Below, in pieces: positions 52,528 to 63,956 of a stretch of DNA of 64,000 nt. The stretch spans positions 87,038 through 151,037 of the forward strand of contig DATCTV010000002.1 of NCBI GenBank assembly GCA_036567785.1. The letters run 5' to 3'. Source of the DNA: Desulfomonilia bacterium. GTDB lineage: Bacteria > Desulfobacterota > Desulfomonilia > UBA1062. The translations under genes were made by a program, and so were the position numbers. The notes beneath the pieces are model-generated. The model was not told where the DNA came from and made no database searches. It saw only the letters and a list, made by a program, of their open reading frames with translations. Within the stretch, counting starts at the first letter, position 1, and each line of letters opens with the position of its first letter.

Positions 52528-53615
52528 AGCTGCCGGAAGAAGCCAGGCACATCAAACTGATCCCTCCCTACTCTCCCGGCCTGTCGAAGGATGAGATCGC
52601 CCGAAAATACGGAATAGAAAAGCCCGTCAAACTGGCGTCAAATGAAAATCCGCTTGGCCCAAGCCCGATGGCTGTCAAAGCCATGATGGAATATATCGAG
52701 CACACACACCTTTACCCGGACCCGATGGCAACAGAGCTTAAGGAATCAGCCTCTGAATTCTTCGGTTTCCCTTCAGAAAACATCATCACCGGCAACGGTT
52801 CGGATGAAATAATCGATTTCATATGCAGAGCATATCTTAATCCCGGCGACAGGGTAGTCATACCGGCATGTACTTTCAGCTATTACAGAATCGCATCCCT
52901 TGCATGCGGTGCAATGGTAACCGAAACGCCCATGAACGGCATGAAGATAGATACCCGTGCAATGCTTTCAAAAACGTCAAGCGGCGCAAAAATCGCATTC
53001 CTGGCTAATCCTAACAATCCCACAGGAACATATACAGGGAAAAAGGAACTACTGTCTTTATGCGAGAAGATATCTCCGGAAACCATTCTCGTTCTGGATG
53101 AGGCCTATGCAGCATTTGCACGCGCAGATGATTTCATCTCGGGACTGAAACTGATTTCAGAAAGACCAAATGTCATTGTAATAAATACCCTTTCAAAATC
53201 GCACGGACTTGCCGGAATCAGAGTGGGTTTTGCCATTGCCGGCAAAGAAATGATTGATATGCTCTATAAGGTTAAACCGCCGTTTAATATGAACCTTCTC
53301 GCAATAAAGGCCGGGGCTGCGGCTTTAAGAGACAGAGCCTTTTTTAGCCTTACACTCGAAACAACTTGGAAAGGACTTGATTACCTGTATTCTTCCTTCG
53401 ACCGTCTGGGGCTTGAATACATCAATTCCCACACAAATTTTGTACTTGTCAGGCTTGGCGCCTATGCAAAGATCATATATGAGGAACTCTTGAAACGCGG
53501 AATAATAACGAGATTCATGCCGGGTCTGCCGGAATACATAAGGGTAAGCGTGGGACTTGAAAGTGAGAACGAACAATTCATACACGAACTTGAAGATGTC
53601 TTAAAGAATGGCTGA
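52524..53615 (+). CDS. hisC: Histidinol-phosphate / aromatic aminotransferase family protein
   Basis: 363 residues, PLP class I fold. KLASNENPLGPSP, GNGSDEIIDFI, NPNNPTGTYT, LVLDEAY and the Schiff-base Lys in NTLSKSHGLAG are all present. It begins with TTG at 52524, four bases inside the pheA stop, so translation is coupled. HisC relatives in pheA/aroA clusters often act on phenylpyruvate or prephenate, so an aromatic role is at least as likely as histidinol phosphate here. No other histidine gene is in the window. Confidence 0.85.
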   Translation: MKLPEEARHIKLIPPYSPGLSKDEIARKYGIEKPVKLASNENPLGPSPMAVKAMMEYIEHTHLYPDPMATELKESASEFFGFPSENIITGNGSDEIIDFICRAYLNPGDRVVIPACTFSYYRIASLACGAMVTETPMNGMKIDTRAMLSKTSSGAKIAFLANPNNPTGTYTGKKELLSLCEKISPETILVLDEAYAAFARADDFISGLKLISERPNVIVINTLSKSHGLAGIRVGFAIAGKEMIDMLYKVKPPFNMNLLAIKAGAAALRDRAFFSLTLETTWKGLDYLYSSFDRLGLEYINSHTNFVLVRLGAYAKIIYEELLKRGIITRFMPGLPEYIRVSVGLESENEQFIHELEDVLKNG

Positions 53616-53647
53616 TAAAAAATACATATCCTGCGGAGCAATAAGCT

Positions 53648-54892
53648 ATGAGAATTAACGGAGAAATAAAACCGCCTGCCGACAAATCGATATCCCACAG
53701 GGCATTCATCCTGGGTGCACTGGCAAAAGGAAGGACCAGTGTTTTTTCCAGCCTTGAATCAGAAGATGTTAAAAGTACAAGGGAAGCGCTTAAAGCCCTA
53801 GGCGTCAGGATATCAAAATCAAATGATTCATACATTATTGAAGGCGGAAATCTTACAGAGCCAGAAACATTAATAGATGCCGGCAATTCAGGCACTACGG
53901 CAAGGCTTCTGAGCGGTGTATTATCCGGAATTAAAGGTGTGAGCATTATTACAGGAGATTCATCCCTTATAAAGAGACCGATGGCACGTGTTATCAAACC
54001 GCTCAGGCTTATGGGTGGGGACTTCATGGCAAGGCAGGACAGGTTTATGCCGATGGCCATTAGGGGAACAGATTTAAAAGGCATCACATACGACATGGAT
54101 GTTGCATCAGCACAGGTTAAATCGGCAATAATCCTAGCCGGGCTGAAGGCTGAAGGCGTAACATCCGTTACCGAACCTTCCCTGAGCAGGGACCATACTG
54201 AAAGAATGCTTGCCTTTTTCGGGGTAAGACTGAAAATATCAGGCAGGAATATCAGTCTTGAAGGTCCTCAGGAATTAACTGCACGGGATATTACGGTTCC
54301 GGGCGATCCTTCATCCTCCGCATTCCCTTCAGTTCTGGCAGCCGCCACTCCTGGTTCGGAACTCAGAGTAATGGGCATATGTCTAAATCCTGCAAGAACT
54401 GCTTTTTTAAATGTCCTTAAAAGGATGGGGGCTGATATAACTATTGAAAATATAAAGGCTTCGGCAGGAGAAACGGTAGGAGATTTCATAATAAAGGGTT
54501 CCAGACTTAAAGGTACTGTAATTGAAGGCGACGAAATTCCAGGGTTGATTGATGAGATTCCCATACTGGCAGTAGCAGCAAGTCTTGCCGAAGGTCGGAC
54601 TATAGTCAGAAATGCTCAGGAACTCCGTGTAAAAGAGGCGGACAGGATAACGTCAATGGTCGAAGGATTCGCTTCACTTGGTTCCCATATCAAAGAACTG
54701 GAGGACGGATTTGTTATCGATGGCCCCTTGAAACTCAGAAACGGCTCGGTAAAAACCTATTCCGATCACAGGATAGCCATGGCATTTTATATTCTCTCAA
54801 TGGCTGCTGACATTGATGTGCAGCTTGACAACAATTCCTGCGTTGATATTTCCTATCCCAATTTTTTCAAGGACATGAAACAGCTCATATGA
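53648..54892 (+). CDS. aroA: 5-enolpyruvylshikimate-3-phosphate synthase
   Basis: 414 residues. It makes EPSP from shikimate-3-phosphate and PEP. Seen: KPPADKSISHRAFILGAL at the start, AGNSGTTARLLSG, and RVKEADRI; the two-domain inverse alpha/beta barrel length fits. GGAG lies 10 bp before the ATG. Translationally coupled to cmk by a 4-bp overlap. The order pheA-hisC-aroA-cmk is familiar from delta-proteobacteria. Confidence 0.94.
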   Translation: MRINGEIKPPADKSISHRAFILGALAKGRTSVFSSLESEDVKSTREALKALGVRISKSNDSYIIEGGNLTEPETLIDAGNSGTTARLLSGVLSGIKGVSIITGDSSLIKRPMARVIKPLRLMGGDFMARQDRFMPMAIRGTDLKGITYDMDVASAQVKSAIILAGLKAEGVTSVTEPSLSRDHTERMLAFFGVRLKISGRNISLEGPQELTARDITVPGDPSSSAFPSVLAAATPGSELRVMGICLNPARTAFLNVLKRMGADITIENIKASAGETVGDFIIKGSRLKGTVIEGDEIPGLIDEIPILAVAASLAEGRTIVRNAQELRVKEADRITSMVEGFASLGSHIKELEDGFVIDGPLKLRNGSVKTYSDHRIAMAFYILSMAADIDVQLDNNSCVDISYPNFFKDMKQLI

Positions 54893-55551
54893 AAACCAGA
54901 ATAATAACGATTGACGGCCCTGCAGGAACCGGAAAATCGACTGTGGCAAAAACCGTCGCGGAAAAGCTTGGATATACTTTTCTGGATACAGGTGCACTTT
55001 ACAGGACATGCGCATTGGCTGTAGACAAAATAAATGGAGACATAGAAAATGAAGAAGAGTGTGCAAAAATCGTTGCAGGCATCAACATAAAACTTTTTGG
55101 ATCAAAGGTTTTCCTGGATGGTATTGACGTAAGCAAGGACATACGGACAAACAGGATAAGCACTCTTTCATCTAAAATAGCCGCACACCCTTCTGTCAGA
55201 AATCTCATGCTGAATATACAAAGGTCATTCCCGAAATTTTCTTCAATCGTTGCCGAAGGCAGGGATACCGGTTCAGTTGTCTTTCCGGACGCAGATGTAA
55301 AGATTTACCTTGATGCTTCACTTGAAGAACGTGCAAAAAGAAGACATAACGAAATGATTTTAAAAGGTATTTCAGTCCCTATTGAACAGATTATTAATGA
55401 TGTTAAAGAAAGAGATGACAGAGACCGTACAAGAGAATCAAGCCCGTTGGTGATACCTTACAACTCTACTGTGGTTGATACGACACATATGAATCTTGAT
55501 GAAGTAATTGAAACTGTCCTGAAAGAAATAAAAAAGAAATTACCCGATTAA
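54889..55551 (+). CDS. cmk: Cytidylate kinase
   Basis: 220 residues. It phosphorylates CMP and dCMP. Motifs: P-loop DGPAGTGKST, LDTGALYRTCAL, AEGRDTGSVVFPDA and RDDRDRTRESSPL. It begins inside the aroA stop (ATGA) and its last 12 bp overlap the end of the convergent 55540 gene. rpsA, which often follows cmk, is absent here. Confidence 0.94.
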   Translation: MKTRIITIDGPAGTGKSTVAKTVAEKLGYTFLDTGALYRTCALAVDKINGDIENEEECAKIVAGINIKLFGSKVFLDGIDVSKDIRTNRISTLSSKIAAHPSVRNLMLNIQRSFPKFSSIVAEGRDTGSVVFPDADVKIYLDASLEERAKRRHNEMILKGISVPIEQIINDVKERDDRDRTRESSPLVIPYNSTVVDTTHMNLDEVIETVLKEIKKKLPD

Positions 55552-55767
55552 TAATCGATCCCTTTGTCCCGCAAGCTTTGATACAGCGGCCTCTTTTTTC
55601 ATATCACCTGCCATGCATTCAATTATTTCCTTTGAAAAGCTTATAATATCACTTTCTGCAAATCCATTTTTCTTGAGTTCCCTATAAAGTGACTTGGCAA
55701 GTATTTTGGTTGCCCTTTCGGGTTCCATATTTTTCATAACCATGTCTAAATTTCCTCTTTTGTTCAT
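55540..55767 (-). CDS. Small helical protein, function unknown
   Basis: 75 residues with no signal peptide, Met/Lys/Glu-rich and probably all-helical (RATKILAKSLYRELKKNG). AGGAG lies 8 bp before the ATG, which supports a real gene. Overlaps the 3' end of cmk tail to tail by 12 bp. No recognised family. Confidence 0.6.
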   Translation of the reverse strand: MNKRGNLDMVMKNMEPERATKILAKSLYRELKKNGFAESDIISFSKEIIECMAGDMKKEAAVSKLAGQRDRLLIG

Positions 55768-55927
55768 ATTAGGCTCCTATGCCATTATGGTATGCATTCA
55801 TTGTGCCAAATATAGTTATTAAAATAATTGTTATATTTTCAAGTGGTTATACAATCATAATGAAATATTTATTTAAAATGTTGTGTTGTTTTTGCAATAT
55901 CATGGTTCCTATAAAACAGTTGTTCGC

Positions 55928-57127
55928 TTATCCCATATGCTGAATTAATTGTTTTGAATTTCTCCATTTTCTAGTTCTCTGCACCTTTCTTCTGAAAAAT
56001 TCCCCGAATGGATCATTATGATTTGATTTATCACCTATAATGATTCCGAACACCTTTGATGCATTAAGGTAATTGGCCTTTTTTCTTTCCGAATATTTGA
56101 ATCGTCCGGTTTCAACGGCTTTATTCATATTGCATAGAATAGTCAGAACCTGAGAAATATGCGCCATTACAACCTTTGGGATCTGAATCTGAATGCCAGC
56201 TTTTATCATCTCATCATGAAGCATTTTTGACTTATCCTGGCTTTCTGAATTTTTACCGACAACATGTCTAGCCCACGGCCAGAATATGATTGTAAAAATA
56301 TCCTGAATTGGGATATCTTCTCCTGATATATTTAGAATATCTATTGTTTTTAAATAGTTGAACAGCTCAGAGGTCTCAAACTGATTATCCGAATAAAATC
56401 GGCCAATATCCCCCAGAAGACATGGCAATATCCCGAAAAGATCAAGCTGGAAAAAAACAGGCATCAGAAAACCAGATTTTATGTCTTTACATATCTCCTC
56501 ATACATTCTTGCGCCAGAGCAGTTCTGAAGTAGATCTCTGTGTTGAAATACTTTAGATGCCGTTTCATGATGAATTCTGAAATTTTGTCTTGAAGAATGC
56601 CTTAAAACTCTTAAAATTCTGACAGGGTCTTCTTTGAATCTTTTATCAGGATCACCGATTATCCTTATTATTCCTTTATTTATATCATTCAGACCGCCAA
56701 CATAATCAATTACACTGAAATCAGCAATGTCATAAAAAAGGGCGTTGATAGTGATGTCTCTGCGGTGGGCATCTTCTTCCGGGGTTCCGAATGTATTGTG
56801 AATATCCTCATTACTTCCTTCTTCAGGTTCTCTTCTGAATGTTGCAACTTCAATAACTTTATTACCTTTGAATCTGATATGGGCTAGTTTGAAACGTCGT
56901 CCTATCAAAAACGAATTGGAAAACAGCTTTTTTATCTGGCCGGGTCTCGCATCTGTGGCAATATCATAATCATTCGGCTTCTTACCAAGCAGAATATCCC
57001 TTACCGCTCCTCCTACGAGATAAGCCTTGAATCCATTACGGTTAAGCCTGTACAGGACTTTCAGAGCATCTTCATCAATGTCTCTTCTTGAAATATTATG
57101 AAATGATCTTCGAAGTATCTTCGCCAT
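55928..57127 (-). CDS. pcnB: Poly(A) polymerase I-type nucleotidyltransferase
   Basis: 399 residues. Class II nucleotidyltransferase head: LVGGAVRDILLGKKPNDYDIATDA (catalytic Asp pair) and LIGRRFKLAHIRF, then RRDITINALFYD and DPVRILRVLRH. The early HNISRRDIDEDALKVLYRLN and the RRFKLAH motif favour poly(A) polymerase over CCA-adding enzyme, and both tRNA genes in the window already encode CCA. It adds 3' A tails that speed RNA decay. It lies 32 bp inside the end of yacG, so the two are coupled. Confidence 0.75.
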   Translation of the reverse strand: MAKILRRSFHNISRRDIDEDALKVLYRLNRNGFKAYLVGGAVRDILLGKKPNDYDIATDARPGQIKKLFSNSFLIGRRFKLAHIRFKGNKVIEVATFRREPEEGSNEDIHNTFGTPEEDAHRRDITINALFYDIADFSVIDYVGGLNDINKGIIRIIGDPDKRFKEDPVRILRVLRHSSRQNFRIHHETASKVFQHRDLLQNCSGARMYEEICKDIKSGFLMPVFFQLDLFGILPCLLGDIGRFYSDNQFETSELFNYLKTIDILNISGEDIPIQDIFTIIFWPWARHVVGKNSESQDKSKMLHDEMIKAGIQIQIPKVVMAHISQVLTILCNMNKAVETGRFKYSERKKANYLNASKVFGIIIGDKSNHNDPFGEFFRRKVQRTRKWRNSKQLIQHMG

Positions 57128-57293
57128 TGTTTAACTCTTCGGATGAATAATCAGTATTGGTTGAAGATATTTTGTAAGACTCATCTGCCCAGTTCAGGAG
57201 GTCTCTGTTTTTACATTCCTTCGAACAAAACGGCCTGTTTATGTTTCCCTCATATATGGTTTCTTTTCCACATGCGGGACATGATATCTTCAT
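57096..57293 (-). CDS. yacG: YacG-like zinc-binding protein (gyrase inhibitor family)
   Basis: 65 residues. Cys4 zinc site CPAC near the start and CSKEC at about 23-27, followed by DLLNWADESYKI, the YacG signature. E. coli YacG binds GyrB and inhibits gyrase. The C-terminal tail is Ser/Asn-rich and overlaps pcnB by 32 bp. AAAGG precedes the ATG. It is not beside coaE as in enterobacteria. Confidence 0.75.
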   Translation of the reverse strand: MKISCPACGKETIYEGNINRPFCSKECKNRDLLNWADESYKISSTNTDYSSEELNNGEDTSKIIS

Positions 57294-57360
57294 GCTTTAA
57301 CCTTTGCATATGTTTTGGCTGAATTTCTTTTTGGCAGAAAATAAATACCTTTTTCATAAC

Positions 57361-57437
57361 TGGCGCGCCCAAGAGGATTCGAACCTCTGACCTTTGGATT
57401 CGTAGTCCAACGCTCTATCCAACTGAGCTATGGGCGC
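57361..57437 (-). tRNA. tRNA-Arg (ACG)
   Basis: On the minus strand: acceptor GCGCCCA with TGGGCGC, anticodon loop CTACGAA with ACG (probably modified to ICG), T-arm GGTTCGAATCC, discriminator G and encoded CCA at 57361-57363. 77 nt with CCA. Confidence 0.95.
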
Positions 57438-57522
57438 ATTCGTTTTCGTTATATAGAACCTATAGTACCAATCAGTCAATGTTGTAATAAAGAGCCTTGA
57501 TAAGAAAATGTCATTGAATAAT

Positions 57523-57554
57523 AAAAAGGGGACAACTTGAAATGTCCCCTTTTT
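57523..57554. terminator. Bidirectional intrinsic terminator after the atp operon
   Basis: A 12-bp stem (AAAAAGGGGACA / TGTCCCCTTTTT, 57523-57534 with 57543-57554) with an 8-base loop. The A/T ends give a T tract in both directions. It lies 20 bp after the atpC stop and separates the operon from tRNA-Arg. Confidence 0.85.
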
Positions 57555-57574
57555 GCTATCAGTAAATTTGATGC

Positions 57575-57994
57575 TTAACTGGCTTTAACAGTCTCAGCTA
57601 CCTTAATTTTCACTTCGGCCATAATCTTTCTGCTTTCCCACTTGTTTACTTCAGGATCGTCTTTTGCAAGACTTCTCAGCTTCTCTTCTGCAATCTCCAG
57701 ATCTTTGCGTGTCTGTTCCAGATCTATTTCTTTTGCGAGCTCGGCATGTTCTGCAAGGAGTATAACTTTATCGGAAGTTACTTCACAAAATCCACCCGAT
57801 ATAGCCATATAACTTTTTCCGCCTTCATCATCATACACCGTAACCATGCCGGGTTTTAATGTTGTTAGAAAGGCTGCGTGTCCTTTAAAGACGCCGAATT
57901 CCCCCTGAGATCCCGGAGCTATTATTTCTTCAACATTACGGCTCAGTAATGATCTTTCAGGTGTAACAACATCAAGATGAAATAATTCAGCCAT
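57575..57994 (-). CDS. atpC: ATP synthase F1 epsilon subunit
   Basis: 139 residues, the full-length form with both the N-terminal beta-sandwich (FHLDVVTPERSLLSRNVEEII, PGSQGEFGVFKGHA) and the C-terminal helical pair (LEQTRKDLEIAEEKLRS). Part of the central stalk, and able to inhibit ATP hydrolysis. GGGGAG lies 6 bp before the ATG. Last gene of the operon. Confidence 0.94.
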   Translation of the reverse strand: MAELFHLDVVTPERSLLSRNVEEIIAPGSQGEFGVFKGHAAFLTTLKPGMVTVYDDEGGKSYMAISGGFCEVTSDKVILLAEHAELAKEIDLEQTRKDLEIAEEKLRSLAKDDPEVNKWESRKIMAEVKIKVAETVKAS

Positions 57995-58021
57995 TTAAGC
58001 TCCCCTTTTTATAAGGACAAA

Positions 58022-59431
<1,410 letters not shown>

Positions 59432-59459
59432 TCAGAACACCCCCTATTTCCTATTAGGT

Positions 59460-60317
59460 CTATCCTTTTAACGCCTCTGCACCACCGACAACTTCGACAA
59501 GTTCGGTAGTAATAGCTGCCTGTCTTTGTCTGTTATATTTGATTGTCAGTTTTCCGATAACTTCACTGGCATTTCCCGATGCGCTTTCCATTGCTGTCAT
59601 CCTGGCCCCGTGTTCTGACGCAGCTGATTCAAGCAGGGCCCTATAGAAAAAAACCTTAAGGCTCATTGGCAACAATGTTTCAAGCAGTAAATCCTCAGAA
59701 GGTTCAAAAATATATTCCAACCTTGAGTTTTCATCTGCTTCAATCGGTTCAATTGGAAGAACCTGATCAACATGCAATATTTGAGTCATCGCACTCTTGA
59801 ATTCGTTGAATATTATCGTCAGCTCATCGTATTCTGACTTGATATATCCGTTAATCAGATCTTCACAAATCTCAGCAGCCAGACTGAAACTCGGTTTTCC
59901 AATAATATAAGATTTCCGGATATCGACATTCTTACGTTTGTAGAAATCAAGACTTTTCTTGCCTATGAGCACAAGTGATATCTGTTCGAGACGATTTTTA
60001 TTCTGTTTCACATATGCTTCAGCTTTCCTGAATACATTTTGATTAAACGCCCCGCATAATCCTCTGTCAGAGGCAATTACGACAACAACGCCCTTCTTTG
60101 GTTCCCTAACTTTAAGCAAAGGATGTGCATCAGGGGTTATTCGGGAAACAAGAGAAACGAGGACCTCATTCATTTTGATAGCATATGGTCTGGCTGTAAT
60201 TATATCTGTCTGAGCACGTCTTAATTTTGCTGCAGCAACCATTCTCATTGCTTTTGTTATCTGTTCTGTCTTCTTGACAGAATTAATCCTGTTCTTGAGG
60301 TCTTTTAAATTAGGCAT
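59460..60317 (-). CDS. atpG: ATP synthase F1 gamma subunit
   Basis: 285 residues. Rotor shaft: N-terminal helix PNLKDLKNRINSVKKTEQITKAMRMVAAAKL, middle SDRGLCGAFN and C-terminal ESAASEHGARMTAMESASGNA. All standard for the family. It begins 3 bp after the atpA stop, behind an AAGGA site. Confidence 0.96.
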   Translation of the reverse strand: MPNLKDLKNRINSVKKTEQITKAMRMVAAAKLRRAQTDIITARPYAIKMNEVLVSLVSRITPDAHPLLKVREPKKGVVVVIASDRGLCGAFNQNVFRKAEAYVKQNKNRLEQISLVLIGKKSLDFYKRKNVDIRKSYIIGKPSFSLAAEICEDLINGYIKSEYDELTIIFNEFKSAMTQILHVDQVLPIEPIEADENSRLEYIFEPSEDLLLETLLPMSLKVFFYRALLESAASEHGARMTAMESASGNASEVIGKLTIKYNRQRQAAITTELVEVVGGAEALKG

Positions 60318-60320
60318 GAT

Positions 60321-61841
60321 TTATCCTTCAGCCGTTACTGTAAATACTTTCTTGAATTCAGCAATAGCATCCTTTAGGAGTTTCTCAGTTTCAGAATCCA
60401 TCTGTCCTGTTTCTCTTATCGTTTTCAATATTTTTGGATGTTTATTCTCAAGGAATTCAAGATACTGTTCCTCAAAAGAATTAATCGCGTCAATAGGATA
60501 CTCATCCAGATGCCCATTCGTTCCGGCATAAATTATCGCAACCTGTTTTTCTGCGGCTAATGGCTTATATTGGGGCTGTTTAAGCATTTCCATAAGGCGT
60601 GCGCCCCTGTTAAGCTGCGCTTGAGTTGCTTTATCAAGATCGGATCCGAACTGGGCGAAAGCTGCCAGCTCACGATATTGTGCCAGATCTATTCGAAGAG
60701 AACCGGCGACCTTTTTCATTGCCTTGATCTGAGCATTACCACCAACGCGCGAGACAGAAATACCGACGTTAATTGCAGGCCTGAATCCTGAATAAAACAA
60801 GTCAGTATCAAGGAATATCTGACCATCCGTAATTGAAATAACGTTGGTTGGAATATATGCAGACACGTCGCCTGCCTGAGTCTCGACTATCGGCAATGCC
60901 GTAAGTGATCCTCCACCCATGTCTTCACTCAATTTAGCAGCCCTTTCAAGGAGCCTCGAGTGAAGATAGAAAACATCTCCAGGAAAAGCTTCTCGTCCTG
61001 GCGGTCTTCTCAAAAGCAATGAAAGCTGTCTGTATGCCTGTGCCTGTTTTGTAAGGTCATCATATATACACAATGCATGTTGACCCTTATCCCTGTAAAA
61101 TTCTCCAATTGCAGCGCCTGAATAAGGAGATATGTACTGAAGAGGGGCAGGATCAGATGCAGTAGCTGCGACGACAATTGTGTAATCCATTGCGCCATAC
61201 TGCTCCAATGTTCCCACAACCTGAGCAACAGTTGACTGTTTCTGCCCTGTTGCAACATATATACAAATAACACCATTACCTTTTTGATTGATGATCGTAT
61301 CTATAGCAACGGCAGTTTTTCCTGTCTGACGGTCACCAATGATTAATTCGCGCTGACCTCTCCCAACCGGCGTCATTGCATCGATAGATTTCAAACCGGT
61401 CTGAAGAGGTTCTTTAACAGGTTGTCGTTTAACTATGCCAGGAGCTTTTACATCGACAACCTTATATTCAGAAGCAGCAATCGGGCCTTTTCCATCAATA
61501 GGCTCACCAATAGCATTGACAACTCTTCCCAGCATTCCTTCGCCAACCGGAATCTGAACAATTCTTTTTGTTCTTTTTACCTGATCACCTTCTTTAATGC
61601 CGATACATTCACCAAAAAGAACGCAACCGACATTATCTTCTTCAAGATTAAGCGCCATTCCCATAACGTTATGAGGAAATTCGATCAATTCGCTGGACAT
61701 TACGTTTCTAAGTCCATAGACACGGGCAATACCATCACCTATGGAGAGAATTGTTCCTGTTTCAGCGACGTCGATCTCCTTGTTATAACCTTTAATCTGA
61801 TCCTTGATAATACTGCTAATCTCTTCCGCCCTGATCTGCAT
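60321..61841 (-). CDS. atpA: ATP synthase F1 alpha subunit
   Basis: 506 residues. Non-catalytic nucleotide-binding subunit of F1: [10 protein letters not shown]-loop, [13 protein letters not shown], and [15 protein letters not shown] with the arginine finger. GGGGAGAT precedes the ATG, which comes 1 bp after the atpH stop. Confidence 0.97.
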   Translation of the reverse strand: MQIRAEEISSIIKDQIKGYNKEIDVAETGTILSIGDGIARVYGLRNVMSSELIEFPHNVMGMALNLEEDNVGCVLFGECIGIKEGDQVKRTKRIVQIPVGEGMLGRVVNAIGEPIDGKGPIAASEYKVVDVKAPGIVKRQPVKEPLQTGLKSIDAMTPVGRGQRELIIGDRQTGKTAVAIDTIINQKGNGVICIYVATGQKQSTVAQVVGTLEQYGAMDYTIVVAATASDPAPLQYISPYSGAAIGEFYRDKGQHALCIYDDLTKQAQAYRQLSLLLRRPPGREAFPGDVFYLHSRLLERAAKLSEDMGGGSLTALPIVETQAGDVSAYIPTNVISITDGQIFLDTDLFYSGFRPAINVGISVSRVGGNAQIKAMKKVAGSLRIDLAQYRELAAFAQFGSDLDKATQAQLNRGARLMEMLKQPQYKPLAAEKQVAIIYAGTNGHLDEYPIDAINSFEEQYLEFLENKHPKILKTIRETGQMDSETEKLLKDAIAEFKKVFTVTAEG

Positions 61842-61842
61842 C

Positions 61843-62388
61843 CTACATCTCCCCTTTTAGACTCTCTTTAAATTTTATTAAGTTGTGTTTTATGCTCCCA
61901 TCATAGACCATACCCTCAACATCTACAATCAGACCTCCAATAATTGAGGGATCTATTGTTGTCTCTATATGGATTTCTTTTTTTGACAGCCTGGAAAAAA
62001 CTTCTGAAATTCTTTTTTGCTGGGCTTCTGTTAATTCTACCGCACTGATAACATTTGCTGTTGCTTTTCCACCAACTTCATTAATTATGTCATGATAAGA
62101 TTCAAGTACGTCTGAAAGTTGATGGAATCTGTCTTTTTCAAGAAGTATATTAATGAAGCTCTCAATATATTTTGAGATATCAGTATTTTGAAGAAGGGTT
62201 CCAAGAATTTTCTTTTTGAGACCAATGTCATAAAGCGGACTTTCCATTATTGATTTTAGCTCTTCACTTTCTTTTATAAGCCCGACAACTGCATGAAGGT
62301 CAGCAAGAAATTTCTGGCCAACGTTTTCCTCGATACCAAGATCATACAGAGCCTTGGCATATCTTCTTGCTAAAACATCGCTCTTCAA
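61843..62388 (-). CDS. atpH: ATP synthase delta subunit
   Basis: 181 residues. Connects the b stalk to F1. N-terminal helices [12 protein letters not shown] and the closing [23 protein letters not shown] are typical. It starts with TTG at 62386-62388 inside the atpF stop (TTGA), with GAGGG 4-5 bp before, so it is translationally coupled. Confidence 0.93.
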   Translation of the reverse strand: MKSDVLARRYAKALYDLGIEENVGQKFLADLHAVVGLIKESEELKSIMESPLYDIGLKKKILGTLLQNTDISKYIESFINILLEKDRFHQLSDVLESYHDIINEVGGKATANVISAVELTEAQQKRISEVFSRLSKKEIHIETTIDPSIIGGLIVDVEGMVYDGSIKHNLIKFKESLKGEM

Positions 62389-62978
62389 TTTTCCCTCGCT
62401 ACATCATTTATATATTCTTCAACAAGTCTTTCCTGATCTTTATCAGTCATTTCTTTTGAAACTATCGAAACCGCCATGCTTCCGGCAAGTTCGACTACAT
62501 AATTTCGTAAGTTTTGTCTAGAATTAATCACTTCCTGTTCGGCAGCAGCTTTAGCCTGTTCAATTAATCTCTGAGAATTTGCCTTGCCCTCTTCAATAAT
62601 CTTATTTTTCTCGTTCTCAATTTCACCAATTAATGTCTTTGTAATTTCGTTAATATCTTTTTCAATTTCCTTAAATTTCTGCTCATATAAAATAAATTTC
62701 TGCTCAGCATCATTTTTTTCCTTATCTACTTCTTCAAGAAGATTCCCAATTTCAATTCTTCTTTCGCTAAAATACTTTTTTATTTTATCAGCCAGCAGAT
62801 ACCAAAGGAAGAACACCAGTGCAGCAAAGTTTATTGTTCTTTTTACGAGGTCCATCCACTGTACTCCATGATGACCTCCTTCATGTGCACCTTCACCACC
62901 TGATGCATACAATAAAACGGCAAACATCATACATCCGCATAAGATTGGGAGTATTCTTTTTATTTGTTTAAAACTCAT
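62385..62978 (-). CDS. atpF: ATP synthase Fo b subunit
   Basis: 197 residues. N-terminal part with a signal-like hydrophobic start, then a second membrane helix (INFAALVFFLWYLLADKIK) and a long charged coiled coil: the peripheral stalk. The upstream helix with ILPILCGCMMFAVLLYASGG may be a cleaved signal. GGAGGAAGG precedes the ATG; it overlaps the atpF' stop by 4 bp (ATGA). Confidence 0.92.
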   Translation of the reverse strand: MSFKQIKRILPILCGCMMFAVLLYASGGEGAHEGGHHGVQWMDLVKRTINFAALVFFLWYLLADKIKKYFSERRIEIGNLLEEVDKEKNDAEQKFILYEQKFKEIEKDINEITKTLIGEIENEKNKIIEEGKANSQRLIEQAKAAAEQEVINSRQNLRNYVVELAGSMAVSIVSKEMTDKDQERLVEEYINDVAREN

Positions 62979-63403
62979 GCCACCTTCCTCCCTAAAACTT
63001 GCTCTGCTATGGTAATCGCCATTTTATCAAGTTCAGGCTCAAGTTCCCTTCTGGCGGCTTCAATTTCTTTGGTGATCTGATTTTTTACTTCCGTGAGATG
63101 CCTCTCGGCTTCTTTCCTTGATTCTTCAATAATTATATTTGCTTTTTCAGTGGCCTCTTTCTTGGCATTATTTTTTATTGTCATTGCTTCAATCTTTGCC
63201 TGTTGTATTCTTTCATTATATGCATTAATTATTTTTTCTGTTTCTTCTTGGAAATCTTTTGTTTTCTGTTGTGTTTCAGAAATTTTCTTATCTCTTTCAT
63301 CTAATATTTTAAGTAAGGGTTTATAAAGAACAATATTCAGGATAAAAATTAGGAGAAAAAAGTTTGCCATCTGAAGAAACATGCTCCAATTAATTTCTAT
63401 CAA
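62975..63403 (-). CDS. atpF': ATP synthase Fo b' subunit
   Basis: 142 residues. One N-terminal helix (MFLQMANFFLLIFILNIVLYKPLLKILDER) and a long coiled coil: a second, shorter b-type stalk. Paired with atpF, as in many delta-proteobacteria, photosynthetic bacteria and cyanobacteria. It starts with TTG at 63401-63403, 7 bp after GGAGG. First gene of the operon; the a and c subunits are encoded elsewhere. Confidence 0.9.
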   Translation of the reverse strand: MIEINWSMFLQMANFFLLIFILNIVLYKPLLKILDERDKKISETQQKTKDFQEETEKIINAYNERIQQAKIEAMTIKNNAKKEATEKANIIIEESRKEAERHLTEVKNQITKEIEAARRELEPELDKMAITIAEQVLGRKVA

Positions 63404-63734
63404 GATATACCTCCAGCAATTACCTTCTGCGTCTTTCTTTTGTAATGCAAATCGATTTAATCAATGCATTAACCGTGCACCATATCGCCATCATTAAATA
63501 ATGAATGGCTATTCACTCATTAAGCAGGTAAGTCCTAACATTCAAATAAGACCATGTCAATATATTTGTATCAAAATAATAATATTCGATTAGGGCCTTA
63601 TTATCGAATAATATCTTTAAATTTGTAGTGTTAGATAATAAAGAAAATTCATTCATTCAATCATATTGTTCATTTGGATATTGAAAGAGTCATGCATGCT
63701 TGTACAAGATTTTCACATGTGTTAATTTTGATTT
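63404..63734. other. AT-rich intergenic region, divergent promoters
   Basis: 331 bp between the atp operon and the DUF4911 gene. No gene is seen. It should hold the atp promoter, but no clear -35/-10 pair stands out. Only loose repeats such as AATGAAT / ATTCACTCATT near 63500 are visible. Confidence 0.5.
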
Positions 63735-63956
63735 ATGGACCATTTGAATACGATTACTGCTATGATAGATAAAAGAAATGTTGCGTATATAAAATATATT
63801 TTTGAAGGATATGATGGAATGGCAATTATAAGTACAGAAGACAGAAGCGCATCAACAATCAATATCCTGTATTCAACAACACAGCAGAAACAACTGAAAA
63901 GCATTGTTAAGGCAATGATTAATGAAGGAGTAATTAAGGAGGTCCTTAAATCATGA
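63735..63956 (+). CDS. DUF4911-like protein
   Basis: 73 residues. The pattern YIKYIFEGYDGMAIISTEDRS followed by a short helix at the end fits DUF4911, an uncharacterised small domain of delta-proteobacteria. No ribosome site precedes the ATG at 63735. Its stop overlaps the next gene's start (ATGA), so it is part of an operon that runs out of the window. Confidence 0.65.
   Translation: MDHLNTITAMIDKRNVAYIKYIFEGYDGMAIISTEDRSASTINILYSTTQQKQLKSIVKAMINEGVIKEVLKS

Noticed and set aside
55928-57127. CCA-adding enzyme instead of poly(A) polymerase
   Set aside because: The RRFKLAH-type motif and early HNISRRDID fit poly(A) polymerase better, and both tRNAs encode CCA; some doubt remains.
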